Assembly: GCA_025331435.1 (NCBI GenBank)
Contig: JAIWNI010000135.1
Location: forward strand, 1-64,000
Length of the DNA: 64,000 nt
From: Choanephora cucurbitarum
Lineage: Eukaryota > Mucoromycota > Mucoromycetes > Mucorales > Choanephoraceae
Reading direction: 5' to 3'
This document shows positions 33,447-43,806 of this stretch, in pieces. The first letter of the stretch is position 1; each line of letters opens with the position of its first letter. Made by a program: the position numbers and the translations under genes. The notes below the pieces were generated by a model. The model saw only the letters and a list, made by a program, of their open reading frames with translations. It had not been told where the DNA came from and made no database searches.

Positions 33447-35214
33447 TTACAAAGCTGTTGAAGCATTTGATGAGGAAAAAATGTTGGATTGGTTACAAAC
33501 TGTTGAAGTTTTAGTTGTGCTGTGGATATCATACATAAGCTTGACAGCGTCAAAACTAATAAGCTGCCATTCTGCTTTCTTTTCTTCTTCTTCAACAACA
33601 ACACAGTGCTTCTCGTACAAGTAGCTGATGTTGTACATCGCATTAAGATGTGACATAATGTCACCGTACTTCTTGTATGTAATAGGTAAAGTTATGGTGT
33701 CAACTTCCATCATAACACACACACCAGACAGCAGAAAGCACAAGAAGAAAGTTACATCAGCACCAACAACTTGTATTACCAAGCTGTTCTCCAGCTTATG
33801 CTCCCAAAGCATCTTCAATCCAAAGAGACCCAGACGATATGTGTCAAGATAACACTTTTCTTTGCTTGCCTTTGCTTCTTTGATTTCAATAGCAACATTG
33901 AAGAGGTCATTTTGTCCTTGGACTCGAACAACGAAGTCAGGTCTACATTGTTTGAGTGCATCAAACGAAGGAAAGAGAACTTTGTTGCAGCCATAAGCAT
34001 CATGCTTTCTTGATAACTTGAAGGCTTGGCAAAGAGCAGGGAGAACACCAGACTGCAAGCGCGTTTCGTCGCAAGGGACTTCTTCTTCGATCATGTGATC
34101 AAGTCTTTTTTTTTTGCATGAAGCGAAGTTAGTTATCTGTGCAAAAAGTACATATGTGTATTACTTACAGCGACACCAACACCTTCAACACTCTTGCTGC
34201 TACTGGATCAGTAGCATTCATCTTCATATTTCTCAAGCTGTTTTCAAGCTTCTCCAGATCATCATCGTCATGAAAGTCCTAAATCAGTACTACATAAGCA
34301 ATGTGTAAAAGCAAAAAGCAAACCAACATGATACATACATCAAGGACGCTCTGGATTTCATCACGCAAAGATGTTGGCATACGTCTATAGTTGCCAAATC
34401 TTTCTTCTCTAATCTTCTTCTTCTGCGCCTTCAACGTCTTTTCACCAAAGAATTTTGCCGTATTGGCGTCAACTACATCACCAAGCAAGAAGATGCCTTG
34501 ACAAGCAAGAAGCCGAACCAGGTCTTCTGAAAAACATCTTGTTTTTCCATTCTCTTTAAATTCAGCAATTGCTGCGCGACGGAACGAGTTGAATTCTTTG
34601 AACAAATCAGCATTTTCAGCAAGGTTTTCTTTGAGAGCTTCGAATCTATTTTAAGCGCTTAATTAGACTTTGCTTTCCTTACTTTAAGTCATATAGCCAC
34701 TTACTCTTCAACAACATTGGACTTTTCATAAGTTCTCTTACTCTTTTTTGATTTCTTTGGTGTAATCTTTATAAAACGTTAAGATACAGTTATACAATAC
34801 AAAGTTGATAGACTTACTAATTGACACCATGCCTTGAATGCATTGTCTAACACCTAGGAAAGAAAGTCATCATTGGATAATGTTCCTTTATTAAATATCA
34901 ATTATACGTACTGCTTTGACACCACAAGCGCTTGCAGACTTCTTGAAGTCTCTGCACCAACTTGCATAATCATCAGCAGAACTCTTCATGTTGGTTTTGA
35001 TATATACATGGTGGCTTTTGATGAAACGTTCAAAAGAAATTTCACCGTCAACTTCATTACATGATTCAAAGAACTGCTTAAACGTTGTGTGATGTCTGCT
35101 TGTCATGATAAAATCAGTAAAATAACAAAGCGGATAAAAAACACAATAACTTGCTGTTAATTTACAAATATATTTCTTGGTAACTTGAGGATTTAATGCC
35201 CGTCTGAGTGACAT
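33447..35214 (-). CDS. unknown protein with PD-(D/E)XK nuclease signature
   Basis: Six exons: 35214-34912, 34853-34818, 34766-34705, 34645-34339, 34278-34169 and 34104-33447. All splice phases agree, and they give 491 residues with no stop. The N-terminal 270 residues are helical and charged, with Lys-rich segments near 114-130 and an acidic DFHDDDDLEKLE region near 237. In the last exon, RPDF (Pro328-Asp329) followed 17 residues later by EIK (Glu346-x-Lys348) makes a textbook PD-(D/E)XK core, with strand-like VVRVQ and NVAIEI around it. This fold is shared by restriction-type and Holliday-junction nucleases. I recognise no family beyond this. The gene is divergent from the decayed Crypton and lies at the edge of the transposon-rich half, so it could be element-borne. 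Its intactness beside a broken recombinase is notable. Confidence 0.75.
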
Positions 35215-36130
35215 CCATTTCTTGAACCAGAAGATTACATAAACAATAAGAGAGAATCACGTTTGAAAATCGTAGATTGCACAGCATCAGAGAAACAGTT
35301 ACACAACTTCTTAATCTTAAGAAAAACCTCCATTTTAGCATACTTGGAATTTTGAAGCAAAATTTTGGCAGAGCTTTAAAGTTCTTCAAAATAAAAATCG
35401 TAGCAGCAAAATCATATGCAAACACAAAATTAGTAGCCTCTTGGTGTCACTTTTTTCTTGCCATGGTATACTATTTTTTGCTTGTTCTCATGGTGCTGCA
35501 ATTCGTCTTTCCATATCCAGTCATGTAGTATACTATTGTTTATTTACGTGATAATTGCATGGTTGATGTTCGTATAGTTGATAATTTATGATTATCGATG
35601 TCGGCTATAGCTGAGTCGCCGACTTGGGTCGCCAGCCTTAAGCGGACTTAAAACAAATAATCCATTAAGCGGAGTTACTACACTATTGATTAATTGCTCA
35701 ATAAAATAACATCAATGCACCTGAAATGAAAGGGTGACATTAATGCAGAGAGGTAGTACATAGTCCATTGTTCAATGGATCAACATCAATGTATTTGAAA
35801 TGGCGAGATGACATTAATGCAGTAAGAGATACACGGGTCGCTTTTTAATAAAACATCATCAGTTTATTTGAAATGATGAGGTGACATTAATGCATTAGAA
35901 ATAATGAGATGACATTAATACAAACGAGAAGTACACAATCCATTGAGCGGTTCAAAAAGTATATAAAGTCTTAAAGTTTTGATCAGGAGCTGTCAAATAT
36001 CATACTTTAACAGCACTTCTTATTGCCAATTGACAAAATAACTAGACCTAGCAGTACTGTATTCTCTTTCTATTTTTGATCGAATCATTTAAGGGCTGAC
36101 ATGTAAACTATTTAACGAAACTTAGACAAC
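35215..36130. other. intergenic region between the nuclease-like gene and the Crypton
   Basis: No supportable gene. Open frames at 35,162-35,425 and 35,277-35,528 have no domain. The right half holds the TGACATTAATGCA repeats and GCGGAGTTA-type motifs described separately. Confidence 0.4.
35715..35925. repeat. iterated TGACATTAATGCA motif, four copies
   Basis: Copies at 35,735-35,747, 35,809-35,821, 35,882-35,894 and (one mismatch) 35,910-35,922. The first three sit in larger units about 73 bp apart that also share AACATCAAT or ACATCATCA and TGAAATG before the motif. The array lies upstream of the Crypton recombinase. Confidence 0.8.
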
Positions 36131-36132
36131 AG

Positions 36133-38778
36133 AAACCAATTCAGACAACCCTATGCCTCTAGCAGTACTTTTCGTGACGATCAACAGCACTTTGCTCCTT
36201 TGCCAACTGTCCAAACTGATTATGCTCAAGCTATGAATCAGCATTATGCATATGCTCAAGGTGTTGAAGCTGCTGCACAAGACACTGCAGAAAAAGCCAG
36301 AAACAACAGACCCAAGAATACCATCAAGTCTTATGAGTCAAAGAAAAAGGAATTTTTGAGATGGTGTCATACCCACTGTCCTCCTGGTCCCTTGAATGAA
36401 ATCGTCGATGACAGAAAGTTGCATTTCTTTTTGTTGACTCAGGTACTTCATATATACAATAAGCTTCACTCAATTAGTTTCTCACTCGGCTTAAATATAG
36501 GTTGTCAATCGAGAATACAAAAAGTAAGTAAGACTACAGCTTATACTCACCAAACATCCTAATGTGTCTCTCTAAAATAGGAAGGGAACAAAGAGAAGTA
36601 GATCTTTGGAAAGCTCTGAAGAAGCTCCTGCTGTTTCTCAAGATACAACCACCTTGTTACCCTCTGACTCTGATCTTGTTCATTCGGAAGAGATTGCAAC
36701 TACAGACTTTGAAAACGATGAATTAGCTCTTGAAATGCAAAGCCGTATAGTCATAGATGCCCCTAATAGACGTGTCGGTCTTGCTACAGTCAAGATGTAC
36801 ATTGCTGCCGTAGTTGACTTGTAAAACGAACAAGCACTTGCCGATCCCCATAGCCATCGCCCTCATCCCCGTGGTAAGCTTGTAGAAGCGCTTTTGCGTC
36901 TTCTTGAATGCGAACAGCAAAAGCATCGTCGGGAAAACTATGTCGACCGTGGTGTTGGTACCGTTGCTGATGGTTATTCTACCACTGCTGAAATGGAAAA
37001 GCTCGTGCAATACTATTTTGAGAAGAACACTCAAGAGGATCTTCGTAACGGCGTTACTTTTCTTTTGCAGCATTATGGCTTGCTTCGTGGCGAAAGTCTT
37101 CGTATGATGGAGTTTCCTGATCTTCAATCCATGTTACTTGAAAATGAAGGCATCACACCTTGTTATGCTTTGGTTATGGTCTTAAAGCAAGGAAAAACTA
37201 ACCAAGAAGGCCGTTTGGAATTCGCTGCTTGTCTTCGCAACAAGAATGTTCGCATCTGTGCCCAAATGATGCTTTCATTCTACCTTTTCTCTAGATGGCA
37301 TGTTCATGCTGAACCCTTTCCTAGAGTTCAATGAAAACAGAGACTAGGTTTGACATCAAGTTGACAAGATCAAGACATAGTTCTAAAAAGGCCATTTCCT
37401 ACGATCACCACTTGCGCTCTATCAAGGATGCTTTCAAGGCTGTGGGTCTCCATAGTAAAGCAAAGACTCATGCAATGAGAGGGTCTGGCTCACGAATGGC
37501 GGAAATGCTTGGAACCAGTGAAGGGGCTATCCGTCGTTTAGGTCGTTGGAACAACTCTGCTTTGACAAACAATTATCTGACTCACTTGCCAAGAGAGGCT
37601 CTCAGAACTCTGGCTGGCTTCACCTCTGAGGCAGGACAATTCTATTTGGTTCGTGCTACCATCGCTCCCTCTGAAGACTTGTGCAAGAAGGTGTACCCGT
37701 ATGCCGATGGCTGGCTTGATAGATTAGCAAAGGGTGAGGTAGCCGAATCATCAACTGCTGCTGATGGCTTCCTGCAGCTTCTCGTGCAATTGCGCATAGT
37801 CTTTCTTCAAGACTCTGTAGTGATGAAAAAGGTGTTTCCTAATCACTTTCTTTGGAATGATCCTCTTTTTCAAGACGAACTGTATTTACAGTTTGAAAGG
37901 TAAATAATTTCACCTTAGTTTCTTTGCTTGATATATTAATCTTTTCTTACTTTAGTCAATTGAACGCTGCATTGGAAACGACCGAAGAGCCTGCAGATCT
38001 TTTATTAAGACGAGCAATGTCTCAGGTGGAAACTCATCTTCAAGATTTGAAAAACCAAACCTCTGTCTTGGCATCGCAAGTACAATCACTCACAACATTG
38101 GTACAAGGCTTCCAAGCATTTCCTGCAGCAGTATTCCAACAGCTTGAGCCCTTCCTGCAAGTAAACACTCAAGTTCATTCAATGATGCAACAGTGGAACA
38201 GAATTGTCAGTGAAGGTGTCCACCCTCAATGTTCGCTTAAATATGCAAGAGCCTTCTCAAGAAGCAGAACTGTCCGCCACATCACTTTCTTCAAACATCA
38301 CAATACCATCTGTTACCTCCGATCCCCCCGTCCTTCAAACCGAGTCCTCCCCTCAACTCCCATATCAAGCTCTGTACCCATTACGGCTCCTCAACCAACA
38401 CAAACTGCTCCAGCCTCTCATTCAGTACCAACTGCTCCTGTCCCCTCCAGCTCTTTAGAGCTCAACATCAAAGCATTTAGAAATGTCAAAACTTTGTCTG
38501 CTCTTTGGCGTCTCTGGTTTGACGGCCTTCCAGGTCATCACCCTATCTGCAAGCTTGACGAAGTATATGGCGTAAAAAGTTGGAGAGGAACAGCCAGCGA
38601 TTCAAAGTTCTACCAACGTAGACATAACATCATTACAAGAATTGAACGCTTTATACAATCAAATAATTATACTAAAGATCAAGCCTTACAGATTTTAGAT
38701 CAAAAGAGAACTCGCAGCAATGGTACCTCCTTGTCCCTCCACTATATATCTGAACATCTTGATGAATTCTTCGCCTAG
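36133..38778 (+). pseudogene. decayed Crypton tyrosine recombinase with GCR1-like C-terminal domain
   Basis: Coding segments run to 36,442, then 36,501-36,523, 36,581 onward, and 37,956-38,778, separated by short GT-AG introns. The text shows an N-terminal SAM-like core-binding region (TIKSYESKKKEFLRWCHTH), then a tyrosine-recombinase catalytic region. It includes LLQHYGLLRGES (first Arg), HAMRGSGSRMAEMLG (His-x-x-Arg) and GRWNNSALTNNYL (Tyr). The protein ends with a coiled-coil helix and a GCR1_C-like DNA-binding domain (LSALWRLWFDGLPGHHPI). This is the Crypton layout: transposons that move with a tyrosine recombinase and often carry GCR1_C. Breaks: a TAA in frame at 36,822-36,824, a frameshift near 37,330, and probably two offsetting shifts between about 38,205 and 38,460. 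The true 5' exon and start were not found. Confidence 0.85.
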
Positions 38779-39286
38779 CAGAACTGGTCTTAACGTGGCT
38801 ATCTAGGCAAAAAACCATAAACTTATGTTTATCAAAAAAGCTCAACGACATTTATCTTTTATTACTAAAAGCACTTGAATAAAGTTTTATACTTCCAACG
38901 TATTCCAAATTTGATATGATTGCATATATGATATCTTCTTACTTATTTCTTAAACTGAGAAAAGGATCAATATACTGCAAGATTACTTTCAAATCAGTTA
39001 GACAAAGGCCAACTGTGTCATTCTAGTTATAGCTGTATCCCCAAAAACAGTAAGTAATATCGAAATAGTAAAGCAAGGTACCAATCCGGGCATTATGTGT
39101 CAAATATACATCTTTGATCTGCATTAATAACACCGGTGATACAGAGAGTTATTTATTCATATGTAGACGACTTGAATAGCAAATAACTGAATTTATTTGG
39201 TAAAGTGGTCACAAATAACTGCAGATATAAGTCGCGTCGACTTAGCGGAGTTATTTATATGGGCGACTTTTTTCGACTTTTTTCGA
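38779..39286. other. gene-free segment between Crypton and LINE
   Basis: No gene. It contains an AGCGGAGTTA copy (39,244-39,253) matching one left of the Crypton. Near 39,264-39,286 there is a CGACTTTTTT unit repeated about three times, adjoining the T-run that marks the LINE 3' end. Confidence 0.45.
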
Positions 39287-39379
39287 CTTTTTTTTTGTGT
39301 AGAATTATTGTTTATTTAATAATTGAAATAAAAGTCACACGTCAATAAGAGAGGTATGCTTTGAGAGAAAGGAGAAAAA

Positions 39380-40485
39380 TTAAGTAAGTTGATGTATCTT
39401 GGTGATAACCAGAGCTTCGGTAAAGGGGATGGCTTGGCGAACGAAGGCCCAATGAGCACACCATACGGCACGAGCGGTAGCTGCACACAAGCTGAGAAAC
39501 GAAGCAGAAGGAACAAATGGAGGGACAGTCAGAGACCATAGGGCAGAGATAATATGTGAAGGCTGGAAAGCCATACACGGAAATCTCGTCCGAAGTATCA
39601 GAGACCAGAGGTTCCATTTGACTGGACATGTAACTAGGAGATGGGAGCGACTCTCAGAAGAGACATTGCAGAACGAGCAAGAGGGAGAAACGTCCGCTAT
39701 AAATTGGGCGATAGACGCATGACAATGGAACTTGTCATAAACAATGCGATACCACATAGAGCGGCACTCAGGTGTCAGAGACAAAGACCAGAAAAGGTGC
39801 CAGTTGCGAGAGGTGAGAGGGGAGGCTACCGTTGTTAAGAGAGCATCTTGCAAGGAAACACGGAAAGAACGATTCGAGGAATCCTCCCAAAATCAGATTC
39901 GGACCATAATGCATCAAACGGTTGGACGTCTACAGGAGTAGCAGTCACCGGAGTCTCTAAGAAGGCAACAAGTAGACGGGGATGGAGCGATACGCCAGTG
40001 TGATATAACGATATAATTGATAACAGTAATAAATCAATCAGACCCAAGAAAAGTTGTTCTTTATTTAATATGTATTTTCTATCTCTATTTATACTAATGG
40101 TGGATCCAATCTATTAACCGAGTATTTCCCATACAACTCATTACATCGTACTCTTTGTTTGTTTACTTAGAACGTATAGAATTGATGAATCAATATGTCC
40201 ATATATGTTAATGTCGTGATGACTAATCTGACTTTAGAAACTGTTATTGTTCCCAATATGGCATGTATACAACAGCCAGGAAAGAGAAGCTCCCTTCTGA
40301 GCCTAGAACTAAGTCTAGGAAATTGGGGTTGGTCAGATGAATGCAATGGTCGGAAGCAGTTGCGTGATTCGTCAATCGCAAAGAAGTGCTTCATAAGTAA
40401 AGGAGTAGGTCTAGAAGATACTATCCAATGATCTTCGGGAAGATGCAAGAACACATCAGCCAGAGGAAGTGATTTGTCAGATGTC
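39380..40485 (-). pseudogene. LINE ORF2, C-terminal part, broken
   Basis: Segments 40,485-40,250 (frame with SLPLADVFLHLPEDHW) and 39,990-39,380 (DALLTTVASPLTSRNW and CSFCNVSSESRSHLLVTCPVKWNLW) continue ORF2 beyond the insertions. A Cys/His cluster C-x2-C-x7-H-x4-C resembles the zinc-knuckle that ends many L1-type ORF2 proteins. One frameshift lies near 39,900. A probable small insertion (about 40,000-40,250) separates the two pieces. Confidence 0.7.
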
Positions 40486-40831
40486 AAAAACGCAGATAGA
40501 AATTATAATCAGATAAAGAATTACTGTTTATTGTGTTCAAGATAGAGGTCTATTTATATTAAATGATCTTGTGTCAGATTTGCATTGGTAAGACATTATT
40601 TAGAATTCATTTGCTAGGGTTTCGAGTTGGTAAGTATATTCATTATTACGCATCATTGTAGAGGAGTATTGTATAGTGTAGTCTCGGTCGATTACATATA
40701 CATCTATTTCAACTCGTATCATTCAAATCATGCAATCTTGCCATAATTTACTCACCTTGTGAATCAACCGATCTCAGACATTGAAGTCATAAGAGAATAA
40801 TCCACTCGATCATTAGAAACCCTTATTAGTT
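40486..40831. mobile_element. 346 bp insertion in LINE ORF2, flanked by ATGTC
   Basis: The 5-base sequence ATGTC stands at both 40,481-40,485 and 40,832-40,836. Between them lies AT-rich sequence unlike the LINE, and the ORF2 frame meets its stop inside it. This looks like an insertion with a 5 bp target-site duplication, for example a solo LTR, although the ends are not the usual TG and CA. Confidence 0.55.
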
Positions 40832-43806
40832 ATGTCTTGTTGTACACTTGACACAATAGAAAGCTCCAACAAAGTGGACAATGAACAATTATCCGGAATG
40901 TTGGAAGCGGCTTTTGCTAAGTAATCATCAAGGAAGAAAAACAAGGCGTGAACAAAATGCCCGTAGTCCAAACAGCACGTTTTCCTCAGTCGAGGAAAGT
41001 AGAGGGACAGGACAGGAAAAGACGTGTGGGCGAAGAAACGCCGGATGTGATCCATCAGATAGTGATGGATGAAAGAGTCCTGGGACTGTCTGAGAAGTGT
41101 TCGAAAACAGCGAACATAGAGCCCTCCCTGTTGAAGCAAAGGATCCAGAAGACCCACACCACCGTCACCGATTCCCCGGCAGAGGAGATCATAGCGGAAA
41201 ATGGGCTTGACGCCTGAGTTGACAAAACGACCGATAATGCTGCGAAGCTGTTTAAAGAAAGACAAAGGAAAAGAAGTTACCCGAAGGACGTGCCATAAGG
41301 AAGCCAAGAAAACAGAATTGATGATCGTGGCCCGCCCACGCAGAGACAGGTTCCTTCCTTTGTACCGGTCACACTTAGCCTGAAGGGATTCTATCAGATT
41401 CATCTCCACCAGCTTTCGCTGTGGTAGCGAACTGATGAGGGGAAAGCCTAGGTAGCGCAGAGCTTCTGGAGAGGTCCTGTCATGCCAACTGTAGATGCCC
41501 GAAGATCTCAACAGGGACTGCCAGGAAGGGGACGGTTGACCACCCAGCGACACCGCTTCAGTCTTGTGCATGTTAATCCTAGCGTTGAACACCTGACCGT
41601 ACCTAGTAAGGTGCTGTTGCAGGAGACGGAAGTCATTTTCATCGGACAAGAAAACACATACATCATCAGCATAAGCCAGTATTTTCAGAGGCTCCAAGGT
41701 ATGTACAGACAAAGACCGAACATCCTGCTCAAAAGCAAAACCTTGGAAGGCCGTGACTTGGAGGGTGTGACGAAGGAGAGGCTTCAGAGCAAAGTTGAAC
41801 AAAAGAGGAGACAAAGGATCCCCTTGTCTAAGGCCTCGACATTGATGCACAATATCGGTGAAAAAACCATTGACGTTGACACTCACCCTGTTACCAAAGA
41901 AAAGGTTCATCGGGCAGTTGACCAACGGCACAGGACAGTTCAGACGAAGAAGGGTCTTACGAAGGTACAAATGATGTACACGATCGTACGCCTTCTCTTG
42001 GTCTAGCAATAGAGCGATATCATCACGTTGAGTACGACGGGCATGTTCCATAACCATGTTGACTAGGATACCATTGGTGGCGATAAATCTGCCAGGCATA
42101 AAACCGGTCTGAAGGGGAGTAATAACGGACGTAGCCACCTCTTTCATGCGAGCATTCAGAATACGAGTGAAGATCTTCCCATCACAATTGATAAGTGAAA
42201 TGGGTCGCCAATTCTGAAGTAAAGTTAAATCTCCTTTCTTTGGTAGAAGACGAACCCGAATATCCCTCCAAGAGGCTGGAAATATACTATGCAATAAAGC
42301 ATCGTTATATACTCGGACGACCAAGCGCTGGAGAGGGGGGAAGCGGTACAGATGAAAGAGGAGGGCATAGCCGAAGCCATCAGATCCCGGACTGCTTTGC
42401 TTAGATACAACTTTCGTTGTAACGGCAAGGATGTCCTCGATTGTAATCGGAGCCAGTAAAGATGCATGATCCTCCGTACTAATACGAGGGAGAGAGCCAA
42501 TACCGTCTAGGTAGGTATCAAGCTGTGTCTCATCAACAGGGTCAGTCGTATACAGTTGCTGGTAGAAATGATGGGCAGACTGTAGCATCGAATCCTTGTC
42601 AGCGCACGGCACCTCCGTTCCACTATCGCGAAAAGCGACTATTCTCTCAGTATTCTGTCGACTACGTACCAAGTTCTTTAAAAACCTAGCAGAAGTCTCA
42701 CCGTGTTCTCTCCAGCGTTGTCCTGCTTTAAGAGCTAACCTTTCGACTAACTCTTGCTGAAGTTGGAAGATTTCCTGTTCTAAAGGTCGTAGAAACTGAA
42801 TTCGATCCTCTAACGAGGGTTGAGACCGGAGAAAGCGATTGCGCGTGGATTGCAGTTCACGCAGCCGAGCCTTGTTGCTGTTAGCCCGTTTAACGCCAAA
42901 GCATTTAGTGACACGCTTGATTGCCCGCTTAAGATAGTCCCATTGATCCTGAGGAGTGGCACACTTACGTGTAGCCTCCTCCAAGACGGAAGGGATAATT
43001 TCAATAAGGCGCGAATGATACTCTGGGAGTCGTAGAAGTCGCGGATTGGCACGCCATAATCCAGGCCCCGAAGGCGCAGTAGCCAAGGCTAGCTTAACCG
43101 ACAGGAGGGCATGGTCCGACCAGTGAGGTTTAAGTATCTGTAGATTGGCATGCACTAACGCATTCCGAAAGGAATGACTAACAAAGATGTGATCTATCGT
43201 AGACTCGATGTCCTTATTTCTGCGAAAAGTGGCAAGATTGTGGAGATCATAGGCCTGCAAAGCATTAAAGCAGTGTAGATCCAAAAAGGATACCCAATCT
43301 AGCGAAGTAGCAGTACCAATATTTGGTCTGTGATAAGAATAATTAAAGTCTCCCATAACCAACAATCGATCAAAATCCAAGTCGAGGTCGGAAGATCGAA
43401 GCATTGCGGGCAAAGTGGAGAAAAAGGAGCGGCGGTCTATGGCAGAAGTAGCAGGCGCATAAATAACTAAAACATAAAAAGGCATAAAGAGATGATGTGG
43501 GGAGGTAATCCTAGAAAGGATCACTCGATCCAGGTAGGGGAGCAAGTCATCAGACAAATGGATTAAGGGATTAAAAGACACCAGTCCACAATGTGGAGTC
43601 CAAAGAGTCTGATGTGCTTGAAATTGATCATTGATAAGTTTTTGATTAGAAGAAGACACATGGGTTTCTTGAAATGCCATGATGTCAAAATGTCGAGAGC
43701 GAAGAAAACGAATGTAATTGGATTGCTTTTTAGATTGTTGGACCTTCACTAAGCTGTTGCAATTCAGCGTAGCGAGGTTGAGTGACAGAAAAGAGCTATC
43801 ACTCAT
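40813..43806 (-). CDS. LINE ORF2: APE-type endonuclease and reverse transcriptase (truncated)
   Basis: A 997-codon open frame from ATG at 43,806. Residues about 10-240 are an exonuclease-endonuclease-phosphatase domain: NLATLNCNSL, FQETHV, VMGDFNYS, IDHIFVS and WSDHALL. These nick target DNA for target-primed reverse transcription. Residues about 470-800 are the RT: LLPKKGDLTLLQNWRPISL, DQEKAYDRV, GLRQGDPLSPLLFNF and the catalytic AYADDVCVF. The last few codons belong to an insertion, so the natural C-terminus is lost. The start overlaps the ORF1 stop. EEP and RT motifs look intact. Confidence 0.9.
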   Translation of the reverse strand: MSDSSFLSLNLATLNCNSLVKVQQSKKQSNYIRFLRSRHFDIMAFQETHVSSSNQKLINDQFQAHQTLWTPHCGLVSFNPLIHLSDDLLPYLDRVILSRITSPHHLFMPFYVLVIYAPATSAIDRRSFFSTLPAMLRSSDLDLDFDRLLVMGDFNYSYHRPNIGTATSLDWVSFLDLHCFNALQAYDLHNLATFRRNKDIESTIDHIFVSHSFRNALVHANLQILKPHWSDHALLSVKLALATAPSGPGLWRANPRLLRLPEYHSRLIEIIPSVLEEATRKCATPQDQWDYLKRAIKRVTKCFGVKRANSNKARLRELQSTRNRFLRSQPSLEDRIQFLRPLEQEIFQLQQELVERLALKAGQRWREHGETSARFLKNLVRSRQNTERIVAFRDSGTEVPCADKDSMLQSAHHFYQQLYTTDPVDETQLDTYLDGIGSLPRISTEDHASLLAPITIEDILAVTTKVVSKQSSPGSDGFGYALLFHLYRFPPLQRLVVRVYNDALLHSIFPASWRDIRVRLLPKKGDLTLLQNWRPISLINCDGKIFTRILNARMKEVATSVITPLQTGFMPGRFIATNGILVNMVMEHARRTQRDDIALLLDQEKAYDRVHHLYLRKTLLRLNCPVPLVNCPMNLFFGNRVSVNVNGFFTDIVHQCRGLRQGDPLSPLLFNFALKPLLRHTLQVTAFQGFAFEQDVRSLSVHTLEPLKILAYADDVCVFLSDENDFRLLQQHLTRYGQVFNARINMHKTEAVSLGGQPSPSWQSLLRSSGIYSWHDRTSPEALRYLGFPLISSLPQRKLVEMNLIESLQAKCDRYKGRNLSLRGRATIINSVFLASLWHVLRVTSFPLSFFKQLRSIIGRFVNSGVKPIFRYDLLCRGIGDGGVGLLDPLLQQGGLYVRCFRTLLRQSQDSFIHHYLMDHIRRFFAHTSFPVLSLYFPRLRKTCCLDYGHFVHALFFFLDDYLAKAASNIPDNCSLSTLLELSIVSSVQQDITNKGF

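Noticed and set aside
35162..35528. Open frames just upstream of the PD-(D/E)XK gene as a possible extra 5' exon
   Set aside because: No donor/acceptor pair joins them in phase to the ATG exon at 35,214, and the translations look non-coding.
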